A DNA stretch of 64,000 nt, from the NCBI RefSeq assembly GCF_049673005.1, contig NZ_JBATXB010000017.1, forward strand, positions 1 to 64,000, read 5' to 3'. The stretch comes from Carnobacterium_A sp049673005 (GTDB lineage: Bacteria; Bacillota; Bacilli; Lactobacillales; Carnobacteriaceae). The notes under the pieces are model-generated. The model had not been told where the DNA came from. It did not search any database and saw only the letters and a program-made list of their open reading frames with translations. Positions 53,571-62,877 of the stretch are shown here, piece by piece (the stretch's first letter is position 1; each line of letters begins with the position of its first letter). Made by a program: the position numbers and the translations under genes.

Positions 53571-56412
53571 ATCAATAGAAGTTTATGGTTTTGGTAAGTG
53601 GGTGGATAAAAGAATAGATAATATTGGACAAATGCAACTGTTCTACGGGGACAACGAAGCAGGAAAAACAACTTTAATGGCCTTTATTCATAGTATACTT
53701 TTTGGTTTTCCTACAAAACAAAGTTCGGATTTACGCTATGAACCTAAGACTAGCAGTAAATATGGTGGTAAGTTACGAATTGAAGATGATCTTTATGGAG
53801 AAGTTAGTATTGAGAGAGTAAAGGGAAAAGCTAACGGAAAAGTGATCGTTACATTATCAAATGGAGAAACAGGATCAGATAAACTTTTAGAAAAAATTGT
53901 TTATGGTATTGATAAGACGACTTATCAAGCTTTATTCTCATTCGATCTTTTTGGACTACAAAAAATCCAAAGAATGAATAGAGTTAAATTAAATCGTTAT
54001 TTTTTAAGTGTAGGTAGTTTAGGAAATGAGCATCTTTTAAAATTAGCTGATAAGTTTCAAATGGAAGCTGGAAAGCTTTATAAGCAAACAGGTCGAGTAC
54101 CAGAAATAAATCAAAAAATTAGAGAAGTAGAAAATAAAAGACAGCAAGTTCGTATCGCTAAAGGAAAAAATGATGAATACACACAGATTTATACCGAAAA
54201 AGAACAATATGAATATGAAATAAAAAAAATTAAATCAAAAAGAACTAAAAACGAAACCAACTTAGAACAATTAAGTCGTCTTGCTGCTAATTGGAACCAT
54301 TTTTCAGAAATAATAGGTATTCAAGAAGAAATAAAGAAAAAAAATATCAAGGAAATGCCAGAAGATGGACTATTTCAGCTCAATCACCTAAATAACTTAA
54401 TTGAGCAATTAAGAATCACAATGATACAAGAAAAAGAACGATCTAAACAAGCTATGGAAAAAAGTCATCTCACTAAAGCACAGTTATTATTTATAGAACG
54501 GAAAAAGGATATTCAAAGAATTATTTCTTCAATAGATACAACTAAATCAATTCTTCAAGAGAAAGATTTTCTTGAACGAGAAGTAATAAAAGAACAAGAA
54601 CATGTGGTACGGAATAAACTTCAATTAGGATTATCCATTGAACAACATGTACCAGTACGCCCCACAACTAGTCAAAAAAATGATTATCAAAAATTAAATC
54701 AAGCTAGTATAGAAATAGAAGAAAAGCTTAAGGAAGTAGTAGAAAAACAAAGCTTTAACCGCTATCAGAGAGAGTCTATATCTGAACAAATAGATAAAAT
54801 TGAACCTAATATATGGAAAAATCAACTCTATCAAAAAATGGAGAAAGAATATAAGAATGAAGAAAAATCACAATATTCGAGAAATGAATTTTTATTAAAT
54901 AAAGAAAAACTATCTAGAGAAAAAAATAAACAGATAAAAATAAGTTTAATTGGAATAACTGGACTATTACTTTCCATTAGTGGCTTTATAAGTAGAGGGC
55001 TGCTCGGAAATATACTTGGTTTATTAGGAATAATGGTATTTTTAACAGCTAGTATAATCTTTTTTAAAAGGAAACCAAAAAAACAATTGAATGAGATTAG
55101 CGATAAAACAACAATTACCTATGCTGACTATATTAAACAAGTAGAATTGCGGAAGCAATGGCGTATTCAGCTAGCTGAATATGATCAAATAATAATAAAA
55201 TCAAAAAAACTACAAGAAAATATAGTGGAGTGTACAAATAAAAAAAATACTGTGTTAAACGAATTAAACCAAATTTTAGTAAATAACGGATACCCTGAAA
55301 ATATGAAGATTGAAGATTTAACAAAACATGAGGATATTTTTGAATCTTTACGCGAAAGAGTACAAGCAGTTGAAGAAAAAGAAGAACTGCTTAAGAAACT
55401 ATCTAATCAATTACTGCAATGGAGAGAACAGGTACTATTTCTTGAATCCGTAGTCTTAGTTAATTGGGAAGATTTATCCTCAGTAGTGTCAGGTATTGTT
55501 AAGTTTTATCAAGAGTCTTTAAGTGAAGAGCAAAATTTTAGAAGTATACAAAAAGAAGAAGAAATACGACAAGAAAAAATGAAAAAAATGGTTCAAGAAC
55601 AAAGAAAATTTGAAAAGCAAAGAATAATATTATTTGATTCTGTTGAAGTAAAAAGCGAAGAGGAATTCCGCGAAAAATTTATTTTTTTTGATGAGTGGAA
55701 ACGAAAAAAAGCACGTTTAAAGTTATTAGAGCAACAAGTTTCTGAAGATATTAGTTTGTTAGAAGAATTTCGTGATCAAGAGGATTTGTTGGAACAAATA
55801 AAAAATATAAAACTGTCTATGGAACTTCATAAAGTAAATGAAGAAAAACTAATGAATAAAAGAATAAAAAATGAAATGGCGTTAAAAGAACTAGAAAAAG
55901 GGGGAGCCTATTCTGTTTTATTACAGGAATACGCTAACTTAAAAAGTGAACTACAAGAATTAGTAGACAGATGGAGTACACACAAAGTTGCAGCTGAATT
56001 AATTGAGCGCGCAATGACTCATGCTCGAAAAAATCGATTTCCTGAAACAATTAAAGACACATCTGACTTTTTTAAGCTATTAACTAAAGAAAGATATACA
56101 CAAGTCTTGATAAAGGAAGAAAAAATAGAGGTTCAAAGAAGTGATGGCTTACTTTTTGAAGCCTCAGAACTTTCACAAGGTACTGCTGAGCAGTTGTACG
56201 TTGCATTAAGATTTGCTTTTGTTAAAAATGCTAATGACATTGTAAAGTTACCGATTATGATTGATGATGGTTTTGTAAATTTCGATCAATCACGTAGAAT
56301 GCAAATGATAGAACTAGTCAAACAGATGAGTGAAACAACTCAAATATTCTATTTCACATTTGATCAACAATCCTTAACTAAATTTCGAAAAGAACAGATA
56401 GAAATGTTATAA
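53554..56412 (+). CDS. yhaN: YhaN-like SMC/Rad50-type ATPase with membrane hairpin
   Basis: A 952-residue ATPase partnering YhaO. N-terminal P-loop GDNEAGKTT (about 30-38), then coiled coil (about 185-460), a hydrophobic pair (about 463-483 and 488-510, SLIGITGLLLSISGFIS... and ILGLLGIMVFLTASIIFF), a second coiled coil (about 520-820), and the C-terminal half with signature-like ELSQGTAEQLY and Walker B LPIMIDDGFVNFD. The hydrophobic pair sits where Rad50 has its hook, suggesting membrane attachment. ATG 53554 gives 17-base overlap with yhaO; TTG 53560 (MKIKS) is also plausible. Confidence 0.88.
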   Translation: MKLKIKSIEVYGFGKWVDKRIDNIGQMQLFYGDNEAGKTTLMAFIHSILFGFPTKQSSDLRYEPKTSSKYGGKLRIEDDLYGEVSIERVKGKANGKVIVTLSNGETGSDKLLEKIVYGIDKTTYQALFSFDLFGLQKIQRMNRVKLNRYFLSVGSLGNEHLLKLADKFQMEAGKLYKQTGRVPEINQKIREVENKRQQVRIAKGKNDEYTQIYTEKEQYEYEIKKIKSKRTKNETNLEQLSRLAANWNHFSEIIGIQEEIKKKNIKEMPEDGLFQLNHLNNLIEQLRITMIQEKERSKQAMEKSHLTKAQLLFIERKKDIQRIISSIDTTKSILQEKDFLEREVIKEQEHVVRNKLQLGLSIEQHVPVRPTTSQKNDYQKLNQASIEIEEKLKEVVEKQSFNRYQRESISEQIDKIEPNIWKNQLYQKMEKEYKNEEKSQYSRNEFLLNKEKLSREKNKQIKISLIGITGLLLSISGFISRGLLGNILGLLGIMVFLTASIIFFKRKPKKQLNEISDKTTITYADYIKQVELRKQWRIQLAEYDQIIIKSKKLQENIVECTNKKNTVLNELNQILVNNGYPENMKIEDLTKHEDIFESLRERVQAVEEKEELLKKLSNQLLQWREQVLFLESVVLVNWEDLSSVVSGIVKFYQESLSEEQNFRSIQKEEEIRQEKMKKMVQEQRKFEKQRIILFDSVEVKSEEEFREKFIFFDEWKRKKARLKLLEQQVSEDISLLEEFRDQEDLLEQIKNIKLSMELHKVNEEKLMNKRIKNEMALKELEKGGAYSVLLQEYANLKSELQELVDRWSTHKVAAELIERAMTHARKNRFPETIKDTSDFFKLLTKERYTQVLIKEEKIEVQRSDGLLFEASELSQGTAEQLYVALRFAFVKNANDIVKLPIMIDDGFVNFDQSRRMQMIELVKQMSETTQIFYFTFDQQSLTKFRKEQIEML

Positions 56413-56444
56413 TAAATGTAGTTAAGAAAGAGCGGGGGAGTATA

Positions 56445-57416
56445 ATGGAGAAAAAATTATTTGAATATAGTGTAGATGAAGCTTTTGAACTATACTTATT
56501 AATTAAATCCGCAGACGTTCGTGTAGCGAAAAATGGTAAGAAATTTATTGCCTTTACGTTTCAAGATACAAGCGGACAAATGGATGGGAAATTTTGGGAC
56601 GCTTCAGAGGATGAAATTGCTTCATTAACCGCCGGGAAAGTAGTAAGTATTTCTGGCAAAAGAGAGCTATATCAAGGGAATCCTCAAATAAAAATATTTA
56701 AATTAAGAACAACAAAAAATGGAGAACCAGAAAGTCCTGAACTATTTATTGAGCGAGCACCTCTAAAAAAAGAAACGATGATGGAAGAATTAAATGAAAT
56801 TCTTTTTGAAATTACAAACGCCAACATGAATAGAATTGTTCGCCATTTATTAAATCATTATCAAAAAGATTTCTTTCAATATCCAGCAGCTAAAAGATTT
56901 CACCATGCTTTTGTAGGGGGGTTAGCCTACCACACAATATCAATGTTAAGAATAGCTAAAACAGTTGCTGATCAGTATGAAGAAATTAATAAACCATTGT
57001 TGTATTCAGGAATCATATTGCATGATTTGGGGAAAGTTATCGAACTTTCCGGACCTATCTCAACAGAATATACATTAGAAGGAAATTTGTTAGGTCATAT
57101 TGTTATTGTTGACGAACTTATAACTAAAGCGTGTCAATCATTAAAGATAGATGATAAAAATGAGGATGTTTTATTATTAAAACATATGGTTTTATCGCAT
57201 CATGGAAGATTAGACTATGGCTCACCTGTACAACCTAAATTGAAAGAGTCAGAAATTCTATTTATGATAGATAATCTAGATGCAACAATTACCATGCTAA
57301 ATAGTAGTTTAAGCAGAACAGAACCTGGAGAGTTTACGGAACGTATATTTGGATTAGATAACCGTATTTTTTATAAGCCTCTAGGTAAGGATAATGAAAA
57401 AATAGAAGAAGAGTAA
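56445..57416 (+). CDS. yhaM: 3'-5' exoribonuclease YhaM
   Basis: A 323-residue exonuclease acting on RNA 3' ends and single-stranded DNA. An N-terminal OB fold (about 15-95, including FIAFTFQDTSGQMDGKFWD) is followed by an HD domain (about 155-290) with HHAFVGGLAYH, HDLGK and HHGRLDYGSP metal ligands. RBS GCGGGGGAG. The last gene of the yhaONM cluster, 32 bases after yhaN. Confidence 0.94.
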   Translation: MEKKLFEYSVDEAFELYLLIKSADVRVAKNGKKFIAFTFQDTSGQMDGKFWDASEDEIASLTAGKVVSISGKRELYQGNPQIKIFKLRTTKNGEPESPELFIERAPLKKETMMEELNEILFEITNANMNRIVRHLLNHYQKDFFQYPAAKRFHHAFVGGLAYHTISMLRIAKTVADQYEEINKPLLYSGIILHDLGKVIELSGPISTEYTLEGNLLGHIVIVDELITKACQSLKIDDKNEDVLLLKHMVLSHHGRLDYGSPVQPKLKESEILFMIDNLDATITMLNSSLSRTEPGEFTERIFGLDNRIFYKPLGKDNEKIEEE

Positions 57417-57431
57417 AGAATAAAAAAAAAG

Positions 57432-57467
57432 ACGTTGTTTTTCTAATAAAAGAAAAACAACGTTTTT
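57432..57467. terminator. Bidirectional terminator yhaM / prsA
   Basis: 13-bp perfect stem (57432-57444 with 57451-57463), 6-nt loop, A-tract before and T-tract after. Serves convergent genes. Confidence 0.93.
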
Positions 57468-57515
57468 AATTATTTCATGACAATAGACCTAATAGCTAAA
57501 GCATAAAACTGGCTA

Positions 57516-58439
57516 TTATTTAGCACTTTCCGTATCAGCTGCAGAAGATTCCTTTTCTGAACTCTTTTCAGAAGATTCAGGTTGTTTTAAATAGCTATCC
57601 ATAGCAGTTGATAAATCTTCATCGTTAATAGTTACATTTGCATCTTGTATTATTTTAGAAAGAATAGATTGAACTGCAGCACTGTCTGCTAGTTTGTCTT
57701 GTAACAACTGTGCTTCAATTGTTTTAGTTTCTTCTTTTAACGTGCCTTTTTTAGATTTTTTATCCATTCTAATAATGTGGTAACCATATTCAGATTTTAC
57801 AGGTTCAGTAGTAAGTTCGCCTTCTTTTAACTTACCAGCCGCTTCTTCAAATTCTGGAACCATCTCTCCAGTTGTAAAAGTCAATTCTCCGCCTTTTTCA
57901 GCAGTATTTGTATCTGTAGAGTTTTCTTTTGCAAGAGTAGCAAAATCAGCACCATCATTTAGTTCAGTAATTAATTCTTTTGCTTTTGCTTCATCCTCAA
58001 CGAGAATATGCGAAACAGTCATTGGAGGAGTGTAGGCTTCATAGGCTGTTTTTATTTCTTCATCACTAAATTTAGAATTTTCTTTAACAGCTTCTTCAAT
58101 CAAAAGATTTAATTGGATAGTATCTTTATAAGAAGCGTCTGTAAAGCCAGAAGAAGAGAGAACATTCTTAAAGACATCCGCTCCACCATAAGATTCTTCC
58201 TGTTTTTTATACTCTGCAGTTACTTTTTTATCGGTAACAGTTTCACCATATTTTTCATTTAAAACGTCTTTAATTATTAATTGTTGAAGTGTAGTAGACC
58301 CAACATTTGTTTTCATTGCTTCGTAAAGTTCATCTTGAGAAATTTTACCTGCAGTAGAGGATGCAACGGTATTATCTGCACAACCTGCAATAGTTAATCC
58401 TGCTAAAATTGTTACGGTAGTTAATATTATTTTTTTCAT
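57516..58439 (-). CDS. prsA: Foldase PrsA (parvulin-type peptidyl-prolyl isomerase)
   Basis: A 307-residue extracellular lipoprotein that folds secreted proteins. The signal peptide has lipobox IAGC (C20). An N-terminal SurA-like region precedes the PpiC domain (about 130-230; VSHILVEDEAKAKELI, FATLAKENSTD, GGELTFTTGEMVPEFEEAA, VKSEYGYHIIRMD). The tail is Ser/Glu-rich and low complexity. Start ATG 58439 lacks a strong Shine-Dalgarno; GGATG lies 12 nt upstream. Start choice follows the signal peptide. Confidence 0.94.
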   Translation of the reverse strand: MKKIILTTVTILAGLTIAGCADNTVASSTAGKISQDELYEAMKTNVGSTTLQQLIIKDVLNEKYGETVTDKKVTAEYKKQEESYGGADVFKNVLSSSGFTDASYKDTIQLNLLIEEAVKENSKFSDEEIKTAYEAYTPPMTVSHILVEDEAKAKELITELNDGADFATLAKENSTDTNTAEKGGELTFTTGEMVPEFEEAAGKLKEGELTTEPVKSEYGYHIIRMDKKSKKGTLKEETKTIEAQLLQDKLADSAAVQSILSKIIQDANVTINDEDLSTAMDSYLKQPESSEKSSEKESSAADTESAK

Positions 58440-58500
58440 TTCTAATTGACACATCCATTTCTTTTAATTTAGATCTTTATCGTTCCCAATCACAAGTACT

Positions 58501-58509
58501 AATATACCA
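58501..58509 (-). promoter_or_regulatory. Extended -10 promoter of prsA
   Basis: Minus strand TGGTATATT, about 60 bases before the prsA start. No clear -35 at the right distance. Confidence 0.5.
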
Positions 58510-58609
58510 CATTCATATAAATAAAAAAAACAAAATCGGATAATACTAAATAAAGTCTATTAAAAATCACAAAAAAATCATATCTTTAAAAGCGATAGAA
58601 TAATCCTGG

Positions 58610-58645
58610 AAAAACCACAACTTAATATAGACTGTTGTGGTTTTT
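58610..58645 (-). terminator. Terminator after the YtxH-like gene
   Basis: Stem AAAAACCACAAC / GTTGTGGTTTTT (12 bp) with a 12-nt loop; T-run on the minus strand side. Confidence 0.85.
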
Positions 58646-58670
58646 AGACTTCATATTTAATTTATAGTTA

Positions 58671-59024
58671 TTATAAAGATAAAGTTTCTTGCCCTAGACT
58701 CTCTACATCTTTAGAGAGTTTATCAGCTTGTTCTTGAACTCTTCTCATACGTGGTTCAATTTGATTTGTAAATTCTTCTATTGTAGTAGTTACTTCTTGT
58801 GTAAACTCATCTGTTAAAGCTTTACCTTCATTAGATAGAGTTGAGAAAGCAGTCTTCAATTCATTTACACTATTCGTTACATCATCCACTAAAAGAGTTG
58901 TATCATCTATATAATTTAGTAAAAGTTCACGATTTTCCTCTCCTGATCTTGGTGTCTTCAATAAAGTATAGATACCACCAGCTAAAGAACCTAAAATAAG
59001 ACCTTTAAAAAATTCGTTTGCCAT
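58671..59024 (-). CDS. YtxH-like small membrane-associated protein
   Basis: A 117-residue protein with an N-terminal hydrophobic stretch (about 5-22, FFKGLILGSLAGGIYTLL) and the TPRSGEENR motif of the YtxH family, then a long amphipathic coiled-coil-like region (about 35-112). YtxH proteins are linked to general stress in Bacillus; the molecular role is unknown. Shine-Dalgarno TGGAGG. It starts 2 bases after the hit stop codon on the same strand, so the two form an operon. Confidence 0.75.
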   Translation of the reverse strand: MANEFFKGLILGSLAGGIYTLLKTPRSGEENRELLLNYIDDTTLLVDDVTNSVNELKTAFSTLSNEGKALTDEFTQEVTTTIEEFTNQIEPRMRRVQEQADKLSKDVESLGQETLSL

Positions 59025-59026
59025 AA

Positions 59027-59455
59027 TTATACCTCCATTTTTTCTTTAATTGATGTGACGAGTCTATCTAATTCATCATCAGTATAGCTAGTTGAGTTAT
59101 CGCTAAATGTTATTTTAAAATCATCATGTTTAGTGTAGCGAGGAATTAAGTGAAAATGACTATGAAATACAGATTGGTAAGCAACTAAACCGTTATTATT
59201 TATAATATTCATACCCGTAATAGTCGAATCAGATTGTTTAATTGCTCGTGCAATTTTAGGTATTCTTGAAAAGACTATTTCAGCTAATTTTTTATCATAG
59301 TCAAAAATATCAGCTACATGTTTTTTTGGAAGGACTAATGTATGACCAGGGGTAACTTGGGTTATATCAAGAAACGCAATGACTTCATCGTCTTCATAAA
59401 CTGTTCTGCTTGGAATCTCATTGTTAATAATTTTACAAAAAATACACTCTGACAC
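59027..59455 (-). CDS. hit: HIT family nucleotide hydrolase
   Basis: A 142-residue histidine-triad protein of the HinT type, hydrolysing AMP-lysine or other adenylyl conjugates. CIFCKIINNEIPSRTVYEDD carries the zinc-type Cys pair, and the triad reads HSHFHLIPRY near 100. The start is GTG with AGAGGG at 7 nt. Divergent from ecsA, the same hit/ecsA arrangement as in B. subtilis. Confidence 0.94.
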   Translation of the reverse strand: MSECIFCKIINNEIPSRTVYEDDEVIAFLDITQVTPGHTLVLPKKHVADIFDYDKKLAEIVFSRIPKIARAIKQSDSTITGMNIINNNGLVAYQSVFHSHFHLIPRYTKHDDFKITFSDNSTSYTDDELDRLVTSIKEKMEV

Positions 59456-59641
59456 AGGATAACCCTCTTTCTAATAGTTTAATTTTAAGGATAATGATAG
59501 TCTAGATAACTTAATTCTAGATTATTTTTCAATTTAAATGTAGCATAAAATTCAGGTAAAGTGAAACGCTAACTAGAATAAAGCATCTATTGATATCTTA
59601 TGGTACAATTAAAAAAAATTAAGAAAAGAGTGGAACAAAAA

Positions 59642-60376
59642 ATGAGCCTAAAAGTATCACATGTAACAGGAGGATATACTCAAGTTCCTGTATTAAAAGA
59701 TGTATCTTTTGAAGTGAATAATGGAGAACTAATTGGACTAATTGGATTAAATGGTGCTGGTAAAAGTACGATAATCAAACACATCATAGGATTGATGGAT
59801 CCGATAAAAGGGGAAATCGTTCTAGACGGACAAACATTAAAACAAGAAATTACGACTTACCGTAAAAAAATAGGCTATGTCCCTGAGATGCCAGTTTTAT
59901 ACGAAGAACTTACGTTGCGTGAACACATAGAGATTACAGGTATGGCTTTTGATATTTCTTCTGAAATTGTTTTTAAAAGAGCGGAAAAATTACTTAGAAC
60001 ATTTCGACTAGAAAATAAACTTGATTGGTTTCCAGCTCATTTTTCTAAAGGAATGAAGCAAAAAGTAATGATTCTCTGTGCTTTTTTGATTGAGCCTAGT
60101 TTATATATTATCGATGAACCTTTTGTTGGATTAGACCCACTAGGAATTAATGCATTATTAGATTTAATGAATGAAATGAAAAAAAATGGCGCTTCTATTC
60201 TGATGTCTACTCATATACTAGCTACAGCAGAAAGAGAATGTGATAGATTTGTTTTACTTCACGAAGGAGAAGTACGAGCAGACGGAACTTTAGCAGATTT
60301 GAGGAATACATTTGGTATGCCATCTGCAACATTAGACGAAATTTATCTTCAACTGACTAAAGAAGAGGATGAGTAA
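59642..60376 (+). CDS. ecsA: ABC transporter ATP-binding protein EcsA
   Basis: A 244-residue ATPase working with EcsB. Walker A GLNGAGKST, signature HFSKGMKQK (an LSGGQ variant), Walker B LYIIDEPFVGLDP, and H-loop STHIL. Ecs affects regulated intramembrane proteolysis, secretion and peptide pheromone processing in Firmicutes. Start ATG 59642 (MSLKVSHVTGGY) has GAGTGGA upstream; the frame is open 14 codons earlier. An extended -10 TGGTACAAT stands before it. EcsB follows after 2 bases. Confidence 0.92.
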   Translation: MSLKVSHVTGGYTQVPVLKDVSFEVNNGELIGLIGLNGAGKSTIIKHIIGLMDPIKGEIVLDGQTLKQEITTYRKKIGYVPEMPVLYEELTLREHIEITGMAFDISSEIVFKRAEKLLRTFRLENKLDWFPAHFSKGMKQKVMILCAFLIEPSLYIIDEPFVGLDPLGINALLDLMNEMKKNGASILMSTHILATAERECDRFVLLHEGEVRADGTLADLRNTFGMPSATLDEIYLQLTKEEDE

Positions 60377-60378
60377 AG

Positions 60379-61608
60379 ATGATGAATGATATATGGAAAC
60401 AAAGATCTAAACAACACCAAAAAAAAATGATGCGCTATCTTAAATATGTTCTTAACGACCATTTCGTTATTGTGTGCTTATTTTTATTTGGTGCACTAGG
60501 TTATACGTATTCAGAATTACTTAAAACTTTAACAGATGGCTTTATTTATGGACGTGTACTAGCGGTTGTTTTTTTTACAGGATTAATTTTAATAGGAAAG
60601 CTAGCTACTTTTTTAAAAGAAGCGGATATTGTTTTCTTATTACCAAAAGAGAAAGAATTGAAAAATTATCTTCACTTAGCTAAAAAGCATAGTTTTATTC
60701 TACCAACTAGTGTAATTACTTTGGGAACAAGTATTATTATGCCCTTGCTAGTCGCGACGTCTTCTTTTAAATTTTCTGATATGTTCTTTTTTGTCTTATT
60801 TTTAATGATGATGAAAAATATAGAATTAGAGATACAACACATGCTTATGAAACTATCTTTTGCACAAAAAAAACATACAATAAAATTTTTATTTATTTTA
60901 TCTTCTTTTATTGGCAGCTATCTAATGATTTTCTTATCGCCATTAATTGGTATTTTATATGCCTTATTACTCAATATATTGTGGCTAAAATTTGGTGTGC
61001 ATTACCGCGATAGACTTCTTTATCAATGGCAAATAATGGTCAAACAAGAGACAACTCGTGTTCAACGTATTTATCAGTTTATTAATTTATTTACCGATGT
61101 ACCTATTATGAAGAGTACTATAAAAAGGCGTAAGTATTTGGATATCTTCCTGAATAAAAGTAAGAAGGATCACAATAAGACGTACAGTTATCTGTATAAA
61201 CGAGCTTTTTTAAGAGGAACTGAGTACAGTGGGTTATTCATACGTTTAACATTAATCGCAATGGTGCTTACATTATTTACAAAACCATTTATATTGCATT
61301 TGTTACTATCCTTACTTTTTTTATATTTAACTGGTTTTCAGCTCGTTCCATTATACTTTCATTTCGATAATATGGCGATGGCTGTTTTGTATCCAATTAA
61401 TCCGAAACAAAAATTAAAGGCTATAAAGGAAGTTCTATTGCAAATATTATTAATTGAGAGCTTTGGGATTACCATAGTTTCTTTAATCGTTTTTCCACTA
61501 ATAGAAACAATAGTTTTAGTAACGGCTTTAACACTATTTAGTTTTTTATTCAGTTATTTATATTTACCATCCAGAGTAAGAAAAATGGAAAAAATTCAAT
61601 TGCGTTAA
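60379..61608 (+). CDS. ecsB: ABC transporter permease EcsB
   Basis: A 409-residue permease with about eight hydrophobic segments, for example HFVIVCLFLFGALGYTY, MFFFVLFLMMM, and two C-terminal clusters. It matches EcsB in length, topology and its place after ecsA. The N-terminus is basic (KQRSKQHQKKMMRYLK). GAGG lies about 10 nt before a double ATG; the second ATG at 60382 may be used. Confidence 0.88.
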   Translation: MMNDIWKQRSKQHQKKMMRYLKYVLNDHFVIVCLFLFGALGYTYSELLKTLTDGFIYGRVLAVVFFTGLILIGKLATFLKEADIVFLLPKEKELKNYLHLAKKHSFILPTSVITLGTSIIMPLLVATSSFKFSDMFFFVLFLMMMKNIELEIQHMLMKLSFAQKKHTIKFLFILSSFIGSYLMIFLSPLIGILYALLLNILWLKFGVHYRDRLLYQWQIMVKQETTRVQRIYQFINLFTDVPIMKSTIKRRKYLDIFLNKSKKDHNKTYSYLYKRAFLRGTEYSGLFIRLTLIAMVLTLFTKPFILHLLLSLLFLYLTGFQLVPLYFHFDNMAMAVLYPINPKQKLKAIKEVLLQILLIESFGITIVSLIVFPLIETIVLVTALTLFSFLFSYLYLPSRVRKMEKIQLR

Positions 61609-61718
61609 TAGACTATAAAAAAGTATAATAAAATAATATATTTGGTCTTTTAGCGAAAACTATGTAGAAAAGGCTGGGAAATCAGATGAATTATTATTAT
61701 CAGAAAGAGGCGAATAGG

Positions 61719-62579
61719 ATGAAAGTTATCTGGAATAGTAAATTAGTTGAACGAGAAGATGTTAAAATTGATATGGAAGATAGAGGTTACCAATTTGCTG
61801 ATGGACTATATGAAGTTATACGAGTCTATAATGGTATCCTGTTTACTGCAACGCAACATGTTGAACGGTTATTTACGGGAGCAAAAAAAATAGAATTAAT
61901 TTTACCTTTTACAAAAGAAGAACTAATTCAACTTTTAAAAGAGTTAATTCAAGAAAATCAGATTGAAACAGGTAATATTTATCTTCAAGTTACTCGAGGA
62001 GTTTCGAGTCCTAGAAATCATGCTTATCCAGAGGCTGAATTTACAACGCCTATTTTCACTGCTACAACAACAATTGTGCCACGTAATTTAAAAATGATGA
62101 AAAATGGGATAAAGGTTATTACATTACCGGATATGAGATGGTTGCATTGTGACATTAAATCAATTAGCTTATTGGGAAATATAATGGCCAAGCATGAAGC
62201 ACACAAAAAAGGTAAGGATGAAGCCATATTATATCGTGGTAACGATGTTACCGAGTGCTCGGCATCAAATATTTCAATTATAAAAAATAATATTCTTTAT
62301 ACTCATCCTGATGGAAATTTAATTTTACCAGGAATAACAAAAGCAGTTATACTTGAGACCGCTAGAAAAACTGGGATGATTGTTAAGGAAGAAACGTTTT
62401 CGTTGAAAGAGCTAAAAGAAGCAGACGAAGTATTTGCTTCAAGTACTACAATGGAAGCAATGCCTGTTGTAGAAATTGATAATGAGCTTGTCGGAGATGG
62501 CAAGAGGGGGCCTGTAGTTCAATTATTACAAGAACTTTATGTAGCACAAATAGAATCAGAGTGCGGACTAATTCACTAA
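61719..62579 (+). CDS. dat: D-amino-acid (D-alanine) transaminase
   Basis: A 286-residue fold-type IV PLP enzyme interconverting D-alanine and 2-oxoglutarate with pyruvate and D-glutamate, for cell-wall synthesis. The PLP-binding lysine is K147 in CDIKSISLLGN. N-terminal EDRGYQFADGLYEVIRVYNG is the D-amino-acid-transaminase version of the family pattern, and DEAILYRGNDVTECSASNISI is the phosphate-binding region. Start ATG 61719 behind AAAGAGG; the frame opens 11 codons earlier. Confidence 0.93.
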   Translation: MKVIWNSKLVEREDVKIDMEDRGYQFADGLYEVIRVYNGILFTATQHVERLFTGAKKIELILPFTKEELIQLLKELIQENQIETGNIYLQVTRGVSSPRNHAYPEAEFTTPIFTATTTIVPRNLKMMKNGIKVITLPDMRWLHCDIKSISLLGNIMAKHEAHKKGKDEAILYRGNDVTECSASNISIIKNNILYTHPDGNLILPGITKAVILETARKTGMIVKEETFSLKELKEADEVFASSTTMEAMPVVEIDNELVGDGKRGPVVQLLQELYVAQIESECGLIH

Positions 62580-62648
62580 TTTTTAAGTTGAATACTGTGT
62601 TTACAGGAAAGGTCAATTTTTAGAAAGCTGTTTAATAAGAATGAAAGT

Positions 62649-62686
62649 AAGAGAAACAGTTAGTTAAAATAATTGTTTCTCTTTTT
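62649..62686 (+). terminator. Terminator after dat
   Basis: AAGAGAAACA / TGTTTCTCTT 10-bp stem with a 15-nt loop, followed by TTTG. Confidence 0.85.
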
Positions 62687-62754
62687 GTATTAAAAAATAT
62701 AAACCTAGTAGATATAACCAGAACAAAGAATATAAAAAAAGAACGTATATGCGC

Positions 62755-62783
62755 TTGACGGAATTAGAATTTCTATCTAAAAT
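62755..62783 (+). promoter_or_regulatory. Promoter of ytmP
   Basis: TTGACG (62755-62760), 17-bp spacer, TAAAAT (62778-62783). One of the best vegetative promoters in the window. Confidence 0.78.
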
Positions 62784-62797
62784 AGAAAGGAATAGAA

Positions 62798-62831
62798 TGG
62801 TAGATGTCTTTCTAGATATCTGTCATTTTTT
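62798..62831 (+). promoter_or_regulatory. Terminator-like hairpin in the ytmP leader
   Basis: TGGTAGAT (62798-62805) can pair with ATCTGTCA (62818-62825), two G-T wobbles, and six T residues follow. It begins only about 10 bases after the predicted start, so it could act as an attenuator. Stability is modest. Confidence 0.4.
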
Positions 62832-62877
62832 GTCCACGTAGAAAAGTAGTTTAATACAAAACAGGGAATGATAATGT

